Below, one piece after another: positions 51,565 through 62,804 of a stretch of DNA of 64,000 nucleotides. Position numbers and translations under genes: made by a program. Below the pieces are notes generated by a model. That model saw only the letters and a program-made list of their open reading frames with translations, was not told the DNA's origin and ran no database searches. This stretch comes from Schoenoplectus triqueter (Eukaryota > Streptophyta > Magnoliopsida > Poales > Cyperaceae), in assembly GCA_964058805.1 (NCBI GenBank), contig CAXKVV010000107.1:23116-87115 (forward strand), in the 5' to 3' direction. Each line of letters begins with the position of its first letter. The first letter of the stretch is position 1.

Positions 51565-52194
51565 CTAACCAAACCTCTTACTTCTTTAACTGTCATTTCT
51601 AAGTTGTCTCTCAACAAATTCTTAACAATATCTGTTATCATTCTGGAAGTTATCTGACTGTGGTCCGCCCTAGTCATCTGACTATCATCATCCTCGACAT
51701 CCAGGTGCCACTCTTCCTCTTCGTCATCATCATCCACATCCATATTTTGTACCGAAACACAGGTCGCTGCTCTCGAGCTCGGGACTGGGTTCTTTCCTCG
51801 GTCATTACTAGATGACTACTTTCAGGAATACTAATTGGATCATAGTTATCAGAACTGGATATTGGTTTGGATTCAACTACTAGCTCCAGTATTTTATACC
51901 CGGGTAAGTGGTACAGAGCTGTTGTTTTAATCATCCCCCAAATTTCATCAGAAATAACCCCAAATAAGTTATAAAAAAATCACTCGAGCCTGCTGGGGCA
52001 GTGTTGATCCGTGCACTAATGCTGATATTGAATTGGCTAGGGAGCAGCTCCAAACCCGCATGAATCTGCCTCTTCAAGTCACGAAGATTGATTGCCTCGT
52101 CGGCAGAAAATGTGCACGCGGCTTAAATATTGTAATCTGTTCCATAAGAAGTTTTCAAGATTTGACCTCCGTGATACACATTGATAAGCAACAT
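51565..52194 (-). pseudogene. MULE transposase, N-terminal part
   Basis: Starts at an ATG at 52194-52192 on the minus strand. The first frame has NVYHGGQIL and RDLKRQIHAGLELLPSQF, the usual beginning of plant MULE transposases. Frameshifts follow. An acidic Asp/Glu-rich block and LLRDNLEMTVKEVRGLV lead up to the retrotransposon insertion at 51565. The coding sequence continues at 32576. Confidence 0.8.
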
Positions 52195-52547
52195 TTTCGT
52201 CTCTACAGTATGAACGATAAACCCTACTGTTAGTGTATTTTAATTTTACAGCAAAAAATAATAGTCCAAATAGAAAAAAAAAGTTACAATGTTGATGAGA
52301 TGAGAGTGGTGAATATGGATCGGCTCTAAATCTGTCGAAAAATAAATTTCCAGTTGGAAGCTCTTGCAACAGTAACAATGACGATTTTGAAGAAATGGTT
52401 AGCTGAAGGAAGATGAAGAAGAAATGTACTGGATGTGCAATATAATAGCATGATGCTGGGACCGAGTTTAAAACTTAGTTCCAGGTGTACTGGGCCGAGT
52501 TTAAAACTCGGTCCAGACACCTACAATTTTTAAATGTACTAGGTGTG

Positions 52548-52740
52548 TTTATTTTATTTTTTGTTGTAATATTTTAGATCAATCTACTGATTGTTGTGTT
52601 TTGTTTTTAATATAACACACAAACGTAAAAAAAAAAAACGGACCCGAGTTTCAAACTCGGGTCTGACTAAGTATGCAAAAGTGAGAAGAGAGATGACTAG
52701 TTTCATTTATTTATTTATTTCATTTACTAAAAAAAAAATC
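52548..52740 (-). repeat. MULE terminal inverted repeat, right
   Basis: Inverted copy of the left repeat, with a few substitutions and small indels in homopolymers. It contains CCGAGTTTCAAACTCGG at 52644-52660. Related palindromes lie just inside at about 52462 and 52495-52511. Confidence 0.85.
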
Positions 52741-53920
52741 AATCTAGTTTATGCCCTCTGGATATAATGATTTCAAGAAAATCAACTATCTTTTCAATTT
52801 CACCTTTCTTACAAACACCATCTATAAGAGTGTTATAGGTCACAACATCAGGCTCATGCCCTTTGAAAATCATGGCATCAAGAATATTTATTGTCTTCTC
52901 AATTTCATTTCTCTTGCTCGGCCCATCTATAAGGGTGCTATAGGTAAAGACATCTGGTTTATTTCCCTTGGATATAATGACTTCAAGAAAATCAATTGCC
53001 TTCTCAATTTCATCATTCTTACAAAAGCCCATTTATAAAAATGTTATAGGTCACGACATTAGACTCATGCCCTTTGAAAATCATGTCATCAATAGTATTC
53101 ATTGCCTTCTCAATTTCACTTTTCTTGCTCAGCCCATCTATAAGAGTGCTATAGGCAATGACATCAGGTTCATGTTCTTTGAAAATCATGAGACCTAGAA
53201 AATTCATTGCCTTCTCAATTTCACATCTGTTGCACAGACCCTTCATAAGAGTGCTATAGGTCACGACATCAGGCTCATGCCCTTTGAAAATCATGACATC
53301 TAGAACATTTGTTGCCTTCTCAATTTCGTCTTTCTTGCAGTCCATCTATACGAATTGTATATTACAGATTGGGTTCACATTCCAGTTTAGGCATTTTTTT
53401 CGAGCACTAAAACTAAAGCATCACCAATTATGTTCTCCCAACAGAAGCCTTCAATTATTGAATTGAAGATCCAGAAAGTAGCTCTGTGGCCCTCTTTAAA
53501 AAACCATCCCAGAAAACCTAACATTAGGTTAATTCATTTTGGATGCACACAAAACTCCATCAAGGTCGTATAAGTATATTCATTTGGACTGATTCCTTCA
53601 GCTTGGGCTAAGCGGGTGAAGAGGTAAAACACAGTAGTATTAGTGTTGCTTGAGGTTTTGGTGTAGGCAGTGAGTAGCTTATCGAAGTGATAGATGGAGG
53701 TTGAAGATATATTGACAGCCAGGTGCTGATCAAACAATTGAAGTGCCTCTCAGACGAAAAAAACATCTGCCTTCTGGTGCTGTGTTCTCTTCTCTTGCTG
53801 CTTCCCCTTCCAATGCTGCTGATGCAAAGTGGTCTTACTGGTGAAATTAGTAGCGGGTTGTGGATTGGTTTTGTTGGTGATTCTGTCAGGTTGAGTTTCA
53901 GATTGTGAGAATGCATGACA
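52741..53920 (-). pseudogene. PPR pseudogene, 5' half
   Basis: On the minus strand an N-terminal region (about 53920-53534) reads through EALQLFDQHLAVN and SPNEYTYTTLMEF, with a stop before EALQ and another after FCVHPK. A degenerate stretch follows (53530-53350). Then come six clear 35-residue repeats such as KGHEPDVVTYSTLMKGLCNR and IEKAMNFLGLMIFK. The frame breaks more than once. It ends at the MULE boundary and continues at 30604. Confidence 0.85.
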
Positions 53921-55250
53921 GACAAGACAGAAATAACCACTGTCTAGATATAATGACAGACAAGACAGATATAATGTATATTTTTTACACAAAGACAGAA
54001 ATAACCACTGTAACTCTTTAAAACTCTTTAGATCGTTCTATAAATGATATCTAAAGTCTTAATATCTAATATTTAACGTCTTAAGAGTTATCATATGATG
54101 TCTTAATACATAATGCTATAGGGTTTTTTTTAGCTTTAAAGGATATAAAATTTTGAATATTTGTTTAACATATTATAAACTAAATCTTTATATCTAATGT
54201 AACAACTAATAAATAAAGTCTTAATAAAGTTTACCTAAAATAATATTTTTAGGTAATTTATATTTGATATAAAATCTCATAAAAAAAATTCTTAAAATTT
54301 AGTATTAAAAATCTTAAAATCATTCATCTGATGTCTTAATATATATTAATGTAAATCTTACTCTTAACTTTGAATAATATATAATTTAAAAAATATTTAT
54401 CAAACACTCCTAGAGCCAAATATTTATACCTAATTATTCTCATCTTAAAACTTAGTAATTAAATTTTTAATACTGATTAATAAGTCATATTTAACTTTAA
54501 TGCATTTAAAATTTCATAATATTTTCTGAATATAGATATTCTTATTATCTTAACTAATGTCTTATAATTGATAAATTTATATTTAATATTTTTTAATATC
54601 TTAAGACCTTATAATTTATATTTTAAAAAAATAGTCTCAATAAATAATAAAAATTATCTTTATATCTTATATCATTAAGTCATAATATTGTCAACAATAT
54701 ATAAATATGTAATACAAAATAAAAAATTTAAAATAATTGTGGCAAAAATAGGTTTAATATTTAATAAAAATAACTTTTAATATCGACCATAACACATCTT
54801 AATGTATCATTCAAAATATAATTTATAGTTTAGTCTTAATTTTTACTATTATAGATAAATCTAAATATATATTTTATACACACTTCAATATGTACTGTAT
54901 ATTTGCTTACTAAAATTTATATTAATATATCATTTAAAATATAATTTATAGTTTAGTCTGAATTTTCATTAGTACAAACAATATAGTCTTTGTTAGTTTT
55001 GTGTTAAAGTTCCTTCAATCTCAATTCTCAATATTACGATCAAGTCTTTATGGTTATATAATAATATTTTATATCTAGTACAATTAAGTCTTCATATCTA
55101 TTATACTAAGTCGGATGCATATATATTTAGTGTAACAAAATATATTTCTTATTTTCTCTCCTATCTCTCAACCAATATATTCGAATGAATACTCAAATTT
55201 TATCTTCTTACTCTCAGAAATTGATCTAGCTTCACTTCTTAATCAATTGA
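53921..55250. other. AT-rich non-coding region
   Basis: About 1.3 kb of very A/T-rich sequence with recurrent words such as TAATATCTTAA and AATATATAATTTA. No gene, no terminal repeats and no clear tandem period seen. Confidence 0.5.
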
Positions 55251-56345
55251 TCTTCAAAATACGAGTTTCAATATTTTTTTGTGCATGAGAAATGAAATGG
55301 TGATCCAAACACTTAAAATATTAAAGAACTTGCTTAAAACTTCACATGTTATCTCTTTGGCCTAGAAAAAATATTTGATCAATCGATTGAGATTCACTCG
55401 CACTAAATCGCTCCAACTAAATTTCTAACCGAGATATTGTCTCCCTTGATTTATTCCAAGTCATTGATCCATTTAATATATAATTTAGCTCATTGTGTTC
55501 TCCTCGTCGCTAGCTTTTCAACGATATATAGCATGAAGGGTAACTCTCAAAGATGAGAGAGATATCATTAGAGTTTTGGTTCAAACAGGTCAAGTACGTG
55601 ATCCGTGTTTTTTATTTTTCTTTCAAATCTCAATTAAGTAACAGCTAGAAAGTAGTTATATTAGTTAAGATAGTTGAGATATAAAATGAGATATAAAAGT
55701 TGAGGTATAGAAAATTTTTCTCTTCAAAATATGAGTTTCAACACATTTTCTTTGTGTGTGTGAAGTAAAATGGTGATCCAAACACTTAGAAGATTAAAGA
55801 ACTTTCTTAAAACTTCACATATCATCTCCTTGGTTAAAAAAAATATTTGATTAGTTGATTGAGATTTACCCGCACTAAATTGCTCCAACCGAATTTCTAA
55901 CCGAGATACTTTCTTCATTGATTTCTTCCAAATTATTGATCTATTTAATATATAATTTATCTCATTGTGTTCTCCTCATCGCTAGATTTCCAACAATATA
56001 TAGCATGAAGGATAACTTTCAAAGATAAGAGAGATATCATTGGAGTTTTGGTTCAAACGGGTCAAGTACGTCACCCGCGCGAGATACTTTCTCTCTTGAT
56101 TTTTTCCAAATCATTGATCTATTTAATGTGTAATTTAGCTCATTGTGTTCTTCTCATCGCTAGCTTTTCAAAGATATATAACATGAAGAGTAACTCTCAA
56201 AAATGAGGAAAATACCATTGGAGTTTTGGTTCAAACGGGTCAAGTACGTGACCCGCGTTTTTTTATTTTTCTTTCAAATCTAAATTGAATAATAGTTAGA
56301 AAGTAGTTAGATTAGTTAAGATAGTTGGCGTATAATTTTTTTTTC
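55251..56345. repeat. Tandem repeat with a 470-bp period
   Basis: Copy 1 starts at 55251 and copy 2 at 55721, both with TCTTCAAAATA then GAGTTTCAA. A partial third copy begins near 56078 at CGAGATACTTTCTC. Shared pieces include AATGGTGATCCAAACACTTA and GGTTCAAACGGGTCAAGTACG. No coding potential recognised. Confidence 0.85.
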
Positions 56346-56356
56346 TATATATATAT

Positions 56357-56764
56357 AGAGTAAAGATACTGTGAGTTTAACCTCACGGAGGTCTTCTATG
56401 AGATTAACTCAAAAAGTATACTAAATTATCTTCACATTTTAATTTATCATGCTCATTAAATTCTTTATATGAAAATCTCGTGGGATGCAAAAATTTAGAG
56501 TGTTTTGAGGTTTTTAAATCAATGTTTTTAATTTTAAAAAATAATGTTCAAATATTAAATATTTTATTATTATTTTTAGAGCTGATTTTTAAAAATTAAA
56601 AATCATGACTTGAAAAGCTCAAAACAGTCCAAATTTTGTAATCCCACAAGATTTTCAAATAAAGAATTTAATGATCATGATAAATTAAAATTTGGAGATG
56701 ATTTAATGTACTTTTTAAGTTAAACTCATAAAAGACTTCCGTGAGTTTAAACTTACGGTATCTT

Positions 56765-56771
<7 letters not shown>
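56357..56771. mobile_element. Foldback MITE of about 415 bp
   Basis: The left arm (56357-56510) and right arm (56620-56771) are inverted complements over about 150 bp with modest mismatch. Both ends read AGTAAAGATAC then GAGTTTAA inward, so the whole unit can form a long hairpin. TA-rich flanks would suit a TA-inserting family, but superfamily is not assigned. No ORF. Confidence 0.8.

Positions 56772-56839
<68 letters not shown>
56768..56839. repeat. (AT)n microsatellite
   Basis: About 35 uninterrupted AT units directly beside the MITE end. An apparent ORF of repeated Tyr-Ile here is an artefact of the repeat. Confidence 0.97.
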
Positions 56840-56841
<2 letters not shown>

Positions 56842-56879
56842 TTTAAAATGTTATAACAAATGTATGATGATTCTTCAAA

Positions 56880-57367
56880 TGTATAATATAATTTTTTCAT
56901 TCAGAACTTCGTCAAAATTATTGTTATATAGTATACGATCATCAAATTATGAACTGAAGAGCATCAACAGTGGTCCGATAATAAAAGATTGTTGATGATT
57001 TTTATATGGAGGAGGACAGATATTGGAAATAATGGTTAAAATCAAGAGACACATTAATACTGCTTATTTTTATAGGATAATAACTCATAGGAAAAAAAAA
57101 AGAACTTAATTATGAGTATGAAAATTGAGGAGCAACTTGTGATTCTTTATCGACTATTCAGTTTCATATCTTATATTATTATATGTCTTTGTTTGATCAA
57201 CGAGGGGATAAAACAGCTTTTTTGGGACAAGATTTCTGGGATAGTCAATGTTGTTTGTCTCTTAATGATAAGGAAAAGCTTGAATGCTCTTTTACCGAAG
57301 AAGGATTGAAAATTGTAGTATTTAGTTCTGAGCCATTAGGAGCTCTTGGACCTAATTAATGAGTTCA
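56880..57367 (+). pseudogene. LINE ORF2 remnant, 5' piece
   Basis: Broken frames resembling the linker before the reverse transcriptase of plant L1-type LINEs: ELKSINSG, then MVKIKRHINTAYFYR, and finally FTEEGLKIVVFSSEPLGALG, which corresponds to the conserved EEEV ... PGPDG entry into the RT domain. It stops at the CACTA-like element and resumes after it at 58661. Confidence 0.65.
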
Positions 57368-58660
57368 CACTATAATATAACTGAGTTTTACTAACACTAA
57401 ATTACTAACGGTTTTAGTGAAAACTCTTAGTAACATTAGGTGATGGCGTTTTGAAAAATAAGTTTAACTATTTTCTAACGGTTTGGAAGAAGAAAACGTT
57501 ATAAAAATATGTCAGAAAGTATAAAAAATTATCGGACAACTTTTTCTAATGGTTTCTTATAAAAAACCGTTAGGAAAAGTTTTTACGCTGAGTTTTGCTA
57601 ATGGTTTCTTATAAAAAAAACTGTTAGAAAATGTTTTTACGTTGGGTTTTGCTAACGTTTTTTTTATAAAAAAATGTTAGGAAATCTTGTTTGCAATAGG
57701 TTTTACTAACGGTTATTTAGAAAAAACCGTTAGCAAAGGTTCATGCACAAAAAATCTAATATTATCTCATCTCACCAATAACATTTGCTCCCACGGATTG
57801 CTCATCTCACCGTTTGTTCATCCCAATCCAACGATTCAAAACTCAAAATTCAAAAACAGAAATTTGACGGATTACCAACCTCTTTTCATCTTTTTTTCAT
57901 ATATAAAAAAGAGAGATGAGAGAGAGACGGAAACAATAAAAATTGAAATCCGACCATCTCAACTTCAAACGGCCTTAATTTTTGATAGGAAACTCCAATT
58001 GAGGCATGCTATGCGGCCAAGAAAAGCTTACGACGAGATCTACAAGGTTAACCTCTATCGCCATTACCGCTAGTTTTGAGGCCAAAAAATATCTTTTGAT
58101 TCTCAAAAATGCATTTGAAGTTTTCAGTTCAAACTTTTTTTGTTTTTTCTTAGAAATTATATAGGTTTTCATATTATTGAGTAATCAAGATGTATTTTTC
58201 TTAGAAATTGTATGAATAGTTGTATTTCTTTTATATTAGTTATTAAATAAATAAAATGATGTATGTTATAATATTTATTATTTGTCATATATTCTTATAT
58301 AATTTATTGTTCTTAATTTTTTTTATCATCTGTATACAAAGTTATATTTGCAAAAAAAATGCTAACGATTTTTGCTAATAAATCGTTAGCAAAAAAAAAA
58401 TCACACCCTTTGCTAACGGTTTATTAGCAAAAACCACTAGTAAAAATTCAAAAAAAATCACAACACCATTTCCTTATGATTTTTTGCTAAAAAACCATTA
58501 GCAAAACTTCAAAAAAAAAATCACAACACTCTTTGCTAACGGTTCTTGGCTAAAAACCATTAACAAATGTCTGTCCATCGCTCCTCTTTTTCTAACGATT
58601 GTTTATACTTTTTCTAACCCCCTATTACTAACGGTTGCAAAACCTGGTTCTGCTATAGTG
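57368..58660. mobile_element. CACTA-like non-autonomous element
   Basis: The ends are CACTATAATATAACTGAG and, on the other strand, CACTATAGCAGAACCAGG, a CACTA-type terminal inverted repeat. Both flanks are full of TTTGCTAACGGTTT variants in both orientations, the subterminal repeats expected for this superfamily. The middle (57770-58080) is unrelated sequence with a 128-codon frame of unknown nature. No transposase. The flanking triplets TCA and TTG are not a clean 3-bp duplication. Confidence 0.8.
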
Positions 58661-60590
58661 TTGGTTCTTTATTCTACTAACATTTTTTTTGAGTTAATTA
58701 TAAATATTTTGCTTGTTTTGAATCATTTTTACTCATATAACTTCAATGTGTCCAAACTGAACCATGTTATAGTTTGTTTGATTTTCAAAGAATAAACTTA
58801 TTTAGAAATATAGACCTATTAGTCTGATTGAATACTATTACAAAATCATATAAAAAAATTTACTAACAGATTGGCACTTTTTATGAATTCTTTAGTTGAT
58901 CCTACACAAACAACATTCATACAAAGAACGTATATCTTGGATAATATCCTAGCTGCTCATAAAATTATTCATTTCACAAAAATACATAAACGTAGAATTA
59001 TTGTGCTTAAAGTTATTTTTGAAAAAAAAACTATGATAAATTAAATTGGGATTTCATTCAAGAAATACTTCTTACTAGATGTTTTGGAATTAAATGGATC
59101 ACATGGGTGATGAATTTATTACACATGGTTCTCAAAGTTATGTTAACATTAATGATTCACCAACAATTTTTTTTAGAGTTAAACAGAGACTGAGACAAGG
59201 TGATCCATTGTCTCATTTCCTATTTGACTTAATGTTTTATGTCAAATTCTTTCTAGAGGCCAACGATTACAGTTAGTAGCTGGATTACGACCTATCTTTA
59301 ATAATGAGCTTTTAATTTTTAATTTTTATATGCTGATGATATCATTTTTTTAAAAAGACAGAACCAGTGAAGTTAGAGGCAATTATTTGGGCTTTGTTTG
59401 CATTTTAGTCCTTGACTGATATTATGATTAATTATGTTAAAACTGAGTTGATGTCTATGAATTTAGAAGAAGAAGAGGGTCAATACTATGTTGTCATGAT
59501 AAGATGTAAATTTTTTAAGTTCTCTATCAAATACTTAGACTTATTATTACATGATATAAAACTTAGACCTTGTGATTGGGATTTGGTTTTTGACAAAATA
59601 TAGAATAATCTGTCTAATTGAAAATGTGCTCTTTTATTTTTGGGAGATAGGTTTACTTTGGTCAATGCAGTTTTAATAGTTGTCCTTCTATATATATTGC
59701 TACTTACAAAATATCTATTAGGATTAAGAAAAGATTGGATACTACTATATGTAAATTTTTTTTGGCAAGGATCTTTCAATCATAGAAAAAAAAATGCTCT
59801 AGTTGTTTGAAAAAATATGTCTTCCTGAAGGGATTGAGGGTTTGAATATTTTAGATTTTTTTTCTTATAAAATTTAACTTTATTGCTCAAGTGATAGTGA
59901 AAATTAAAAGATACTTAAGAGCAATTAATACATTCAAAATATACTATAGCCACACCTAAAACACAAATGTCTCCTATCTTGAAGGAAATACATTTATTAC
60001 AAGAAATTGGACATAGTAGTTGTAATATGAAGGTTGAAAATGATGTGATATTAAATTTTAATTAGATAGATGACATTCTGATAATGCTCTTGCATCTATA
60101 TAATATCAACTGTTCAAAATTGAGAACCATGATATAACAGTATTTGAAATAATTATGTCAAATGCGCGGACCTTGCATTTTAATAGACAAATTTTAGGAA
60201 TTTTGTTCGTTAAGATTAATGATTGTATATGTTAATTCAACAATGTCATACAAATGAAAAAGATACTGTGATATAGAGATGACATAGTTATTGATTGTTC
60301 TCCACTCAGTCAACCTATCGGCGGCTAAGTTTTAGAGGAATGTTTGTTAATCAATATACTTCGTGGTGGCATGTGCATATACTCCTCAAAATTAAATTAT
60401 TCATATGATTAGTCAGTACTCAATATAGTAAAAATACTAACCAAACTGAACTTACTAAAAAGAGGATGGTTTAGTGCCACATAATGTTGTTTTTGTTTAG
60501 ATAAGGAATATGTAGATCATCTTATTATTCAATGCTAGTTTATGTAGTCAGTGTGGTTTTGGATGAGACGATATCAGATGATTGATAAGC
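58661..60590 (+). pseudogene. LINE reverse transcriptase remnant, 3' piece
   Basis: Broken plus-strand frames give successive L1-type RT blocks: RPISLIEYYYKII, LVDPTQTTFIQ with TYILDNILAAHK, FRVKQRLRQGDPLSHFLFDL, and the catalytic YADD at about 59330-59341. Post-RT sequence follows (LHDIKLRPCDWDLVFDKI), and near 60490-60560 a Cys/His block with EYVDHLIIQC, like the zf-RVT domain. Many stops and frameshifts; non-functional. Confidence 0.8.
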
Positions 60591-61705
60591 CTCAATTATA
60601 TATTATATTCAATTAAAATTTTATCTCGAAACTATACATTTTATGTTAATTGTTAAGAATTTATTAATTTTTATGTCGAGTTTGAGATATTGCTGCATTT
60701 TATATATTTTAGGGTTTTTAGAGCAAAATAGCATGATAGTGAAGAGTCTGAATGCAAACGAGATCAAGATTACACATGGACAACAAGTCACATTATATAA
60801 TGATTATAAAATCTCATAGAATGATTGAAATTAAGTATTAACGTTGTAGAGCTCGTTCTTAACTTTCCAACGAACTTGAAATCAACCCAATCAGAGTTCG
60901 GATGAAGAAATGATGGCCAAAATATAATCAGTGCGCGGCCGAATTCTAAAAGTGCGGTCCGCAATTCTGGAACTCATCTTCTGCCAATTCTGTTTTAATT
61001 TGTGACCAAAATTACGGACTGTAATTATTGACGATTGGAGCGTGAATTTGTGTTTTGAAAGCGGTTATTGATTGGAATTAAGAGATTTTTACACCCCTTC
61101 GTTCCAGAGATCTCTCAACTGACTGGAAACAAATCCCAAACAAGAAAGAAGAGAAAAAACACCATTGGGGAAGTATTTGAAGAAGGAGAACTCAAGAACC
61201 ATACGAGAAATCATAGATCTTCTTAGTGTATTCTTTCTTTTACTCTTTTCTCATGTTGTACTGTTGTTTAAACATATTTTTTTATGTAATCTTTGACATG
61301 ATTTGTGTTAGACCCTTCTAGGAGTCTAAGTGTAAACTCGATAACTCGGATGACTTAATTGTACTCGTGTGTTGATCTTTTAGTTCTTATTGTTTGTGAT
61401 TATTATTTTGTCTAAATTGAATGCTTAGTTTTAATCAACTGCGTGTTATTCTAGAAGTGAAAGTGGAAACTGAAAGGTAAAACTGAATCTTTTGACACAA
61501 AACAGTGATTTAGGTCGTATGCCAAATACTTAATCGTGAAACTTATTACCTAAGAGAAAACCGAGGAAACCTTAGAAATTGTGTGAGGTACCGAAAGGCG
61601 AAGTACAAAATCTAAATTATACCAAAATGATTCACTGATCTTAATGAGTTTAGACCTGTAAGGTGAGGTACTTAAATTTTACCTCATTTAGGCTTTTCAT
61701 TTGGG
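60591..61705. other. Unassigned sequence, possibly an LTR fragment
   Basis: No coding domain. The stretch starting near 60579 (TGATAAGCCTCAATT) and the motif TTTCCAACGAACTTGAAATC at about 60867-60886 resemble what I have seen in plant retrotransposon LTRs. I found neither a second copy in the window nor clear LTR ends, so this is a weak inference. Confidence 0.25.
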
Positions 61706-62176
61706 ATGGATGACAAAGTTTTGAGTAATTGGTGCTCATGCACACACAGAGATCCATTGAGTCGCCGCCGCAGAATTCTAACAACCTTTCAGGAATCACC
61801 GTATCGAGCTGACAAGCGTGTGCAAGGCTTGGGATTATTCCAAAAAAGCAGCAAAAGGAAATATAAAAAAGCTTTTGTTAAAAAGACCAAAAATTGTGTT
61901 GATGCTTGTTTAATTATAAACTGTTTGTATTATGAATATAGATATAGAAAATACTTATTTACATTGTCTATTGTACTCATTATTAAAGTCACTAGAACTA
62001 AAAAAAATCCTAAATTTGACAATTCAGTGTATTATACGGGTTTCATGCTAGTCAACGAAATATATAAACCAGTACAAGCTGAAAATAAAATATATAGGTC
62101 GATATTTCGGGTTAATGCCAAAATAGTTGATCACTTTTGGGCCACGACAACCGGAGAGAAAAAGAGAGGAAGATAG
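61706..62176 (+). other. 156-codon open frame of unknown nature
   Basis: Starts at an ATG and runs to a TAG. The first third is Arg/Ser-rich and protein-like (SRRRRILTTFQESPYRADKR). The rest is Lys/Tyr/Ile-rich, as expected of random AT-rich DNA. No family recognised and no flanking splice structure. May be the edge of a repeat. Confidence 0.2.
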
Positions 62177-62324
62177 ATTATATGAATGAGGACCTCAGAG
62201 CAACTGAGCAACTGAGAAAGTTCTGGAATGTTGAGGCTATTAACTGATTAATTGTATCAGTTTCTCTTTTTTTGTTTATTTCTTCATGTCAACATCATGT
62301 TGAGTACTGACACTGAGAATATGT

Positions 62325-62640
62325 TTGAATCGTACAAAAAATAGCGTAAGAATAGAGAAATTGAGAATAGTAAATGAGGATAGTGAAAAAATAGTTATTT
62401 TTCTGTTAGCGTGAGGATAATAAAAAATTAATGTTATTTTAAATGGTAGAAATATTGTTTGAATTGTTTATTTGAAATAGTAATGAATAGTTAAAAATAA
62501 TAGCAATTATTTATCCTCATTACGGAATAACAGAATAGCAAGTGTTCTCACTATTTTAAAATAATAAATTTGCGTTTAAATATATAACTGTTATTACTAT
62601 TCTAAAAACAATAACTATTCTATCCATCTAAACATACCCT
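62325..62640. mobile_element. Possible MITE with TATGTTT termini
   Basis: The left end reads ATATGTTTGAATCG and the right end, on the minus strand, GTATGTTTAGATGG. In between is AT-rich sequence with AGAATAGTAA and its complement near the two ends. This resembles small non-autonomous DNA elements. No target duplication confirmed. Confidence 0.4.
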
Positions 62641-62804
62641 AATTGCGCAGGCAAGGCAGGGGATGAAATCACCAAATGTTTCCGGACAGCGGTGTCACTT
62701 TGGCAGCGCAAAAGGTTTTCTAAATTGGGGCCGAGGGACTATGGATGTACATGTCAGACTAATGATTATGGATGTATATGTCACTTATTTCGGCTCAATT
62801 CCAG

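Larger units (their letters stand above)
30605..52740 (-). mobile_element. Mutator-like element (MULE) split by an LTR retrotransposon
   Basis: Terminal inverted repeats of about 190 bp at 30605-30795 and 52548-52740 begin GATTTTTTT and match closely along their length. Removing the nested retrotransposon (32577-51564 plus one 5-bp duplication) leaves about 3.1 kb. The element encodes a decayed MULE transposase on the minus strand in two pieces. It sits inside a PPR coding sequence. I could not find the usual 9-bp target duplication: the 9 bp flanking each side are GTATTTACA and AATCTAGTT. Confidence 0.85.

Noticed and set aside
56741..56995. ORF with repeated Tyr-Ile
   Set aside because: Direct translation of the AT microsatellite.
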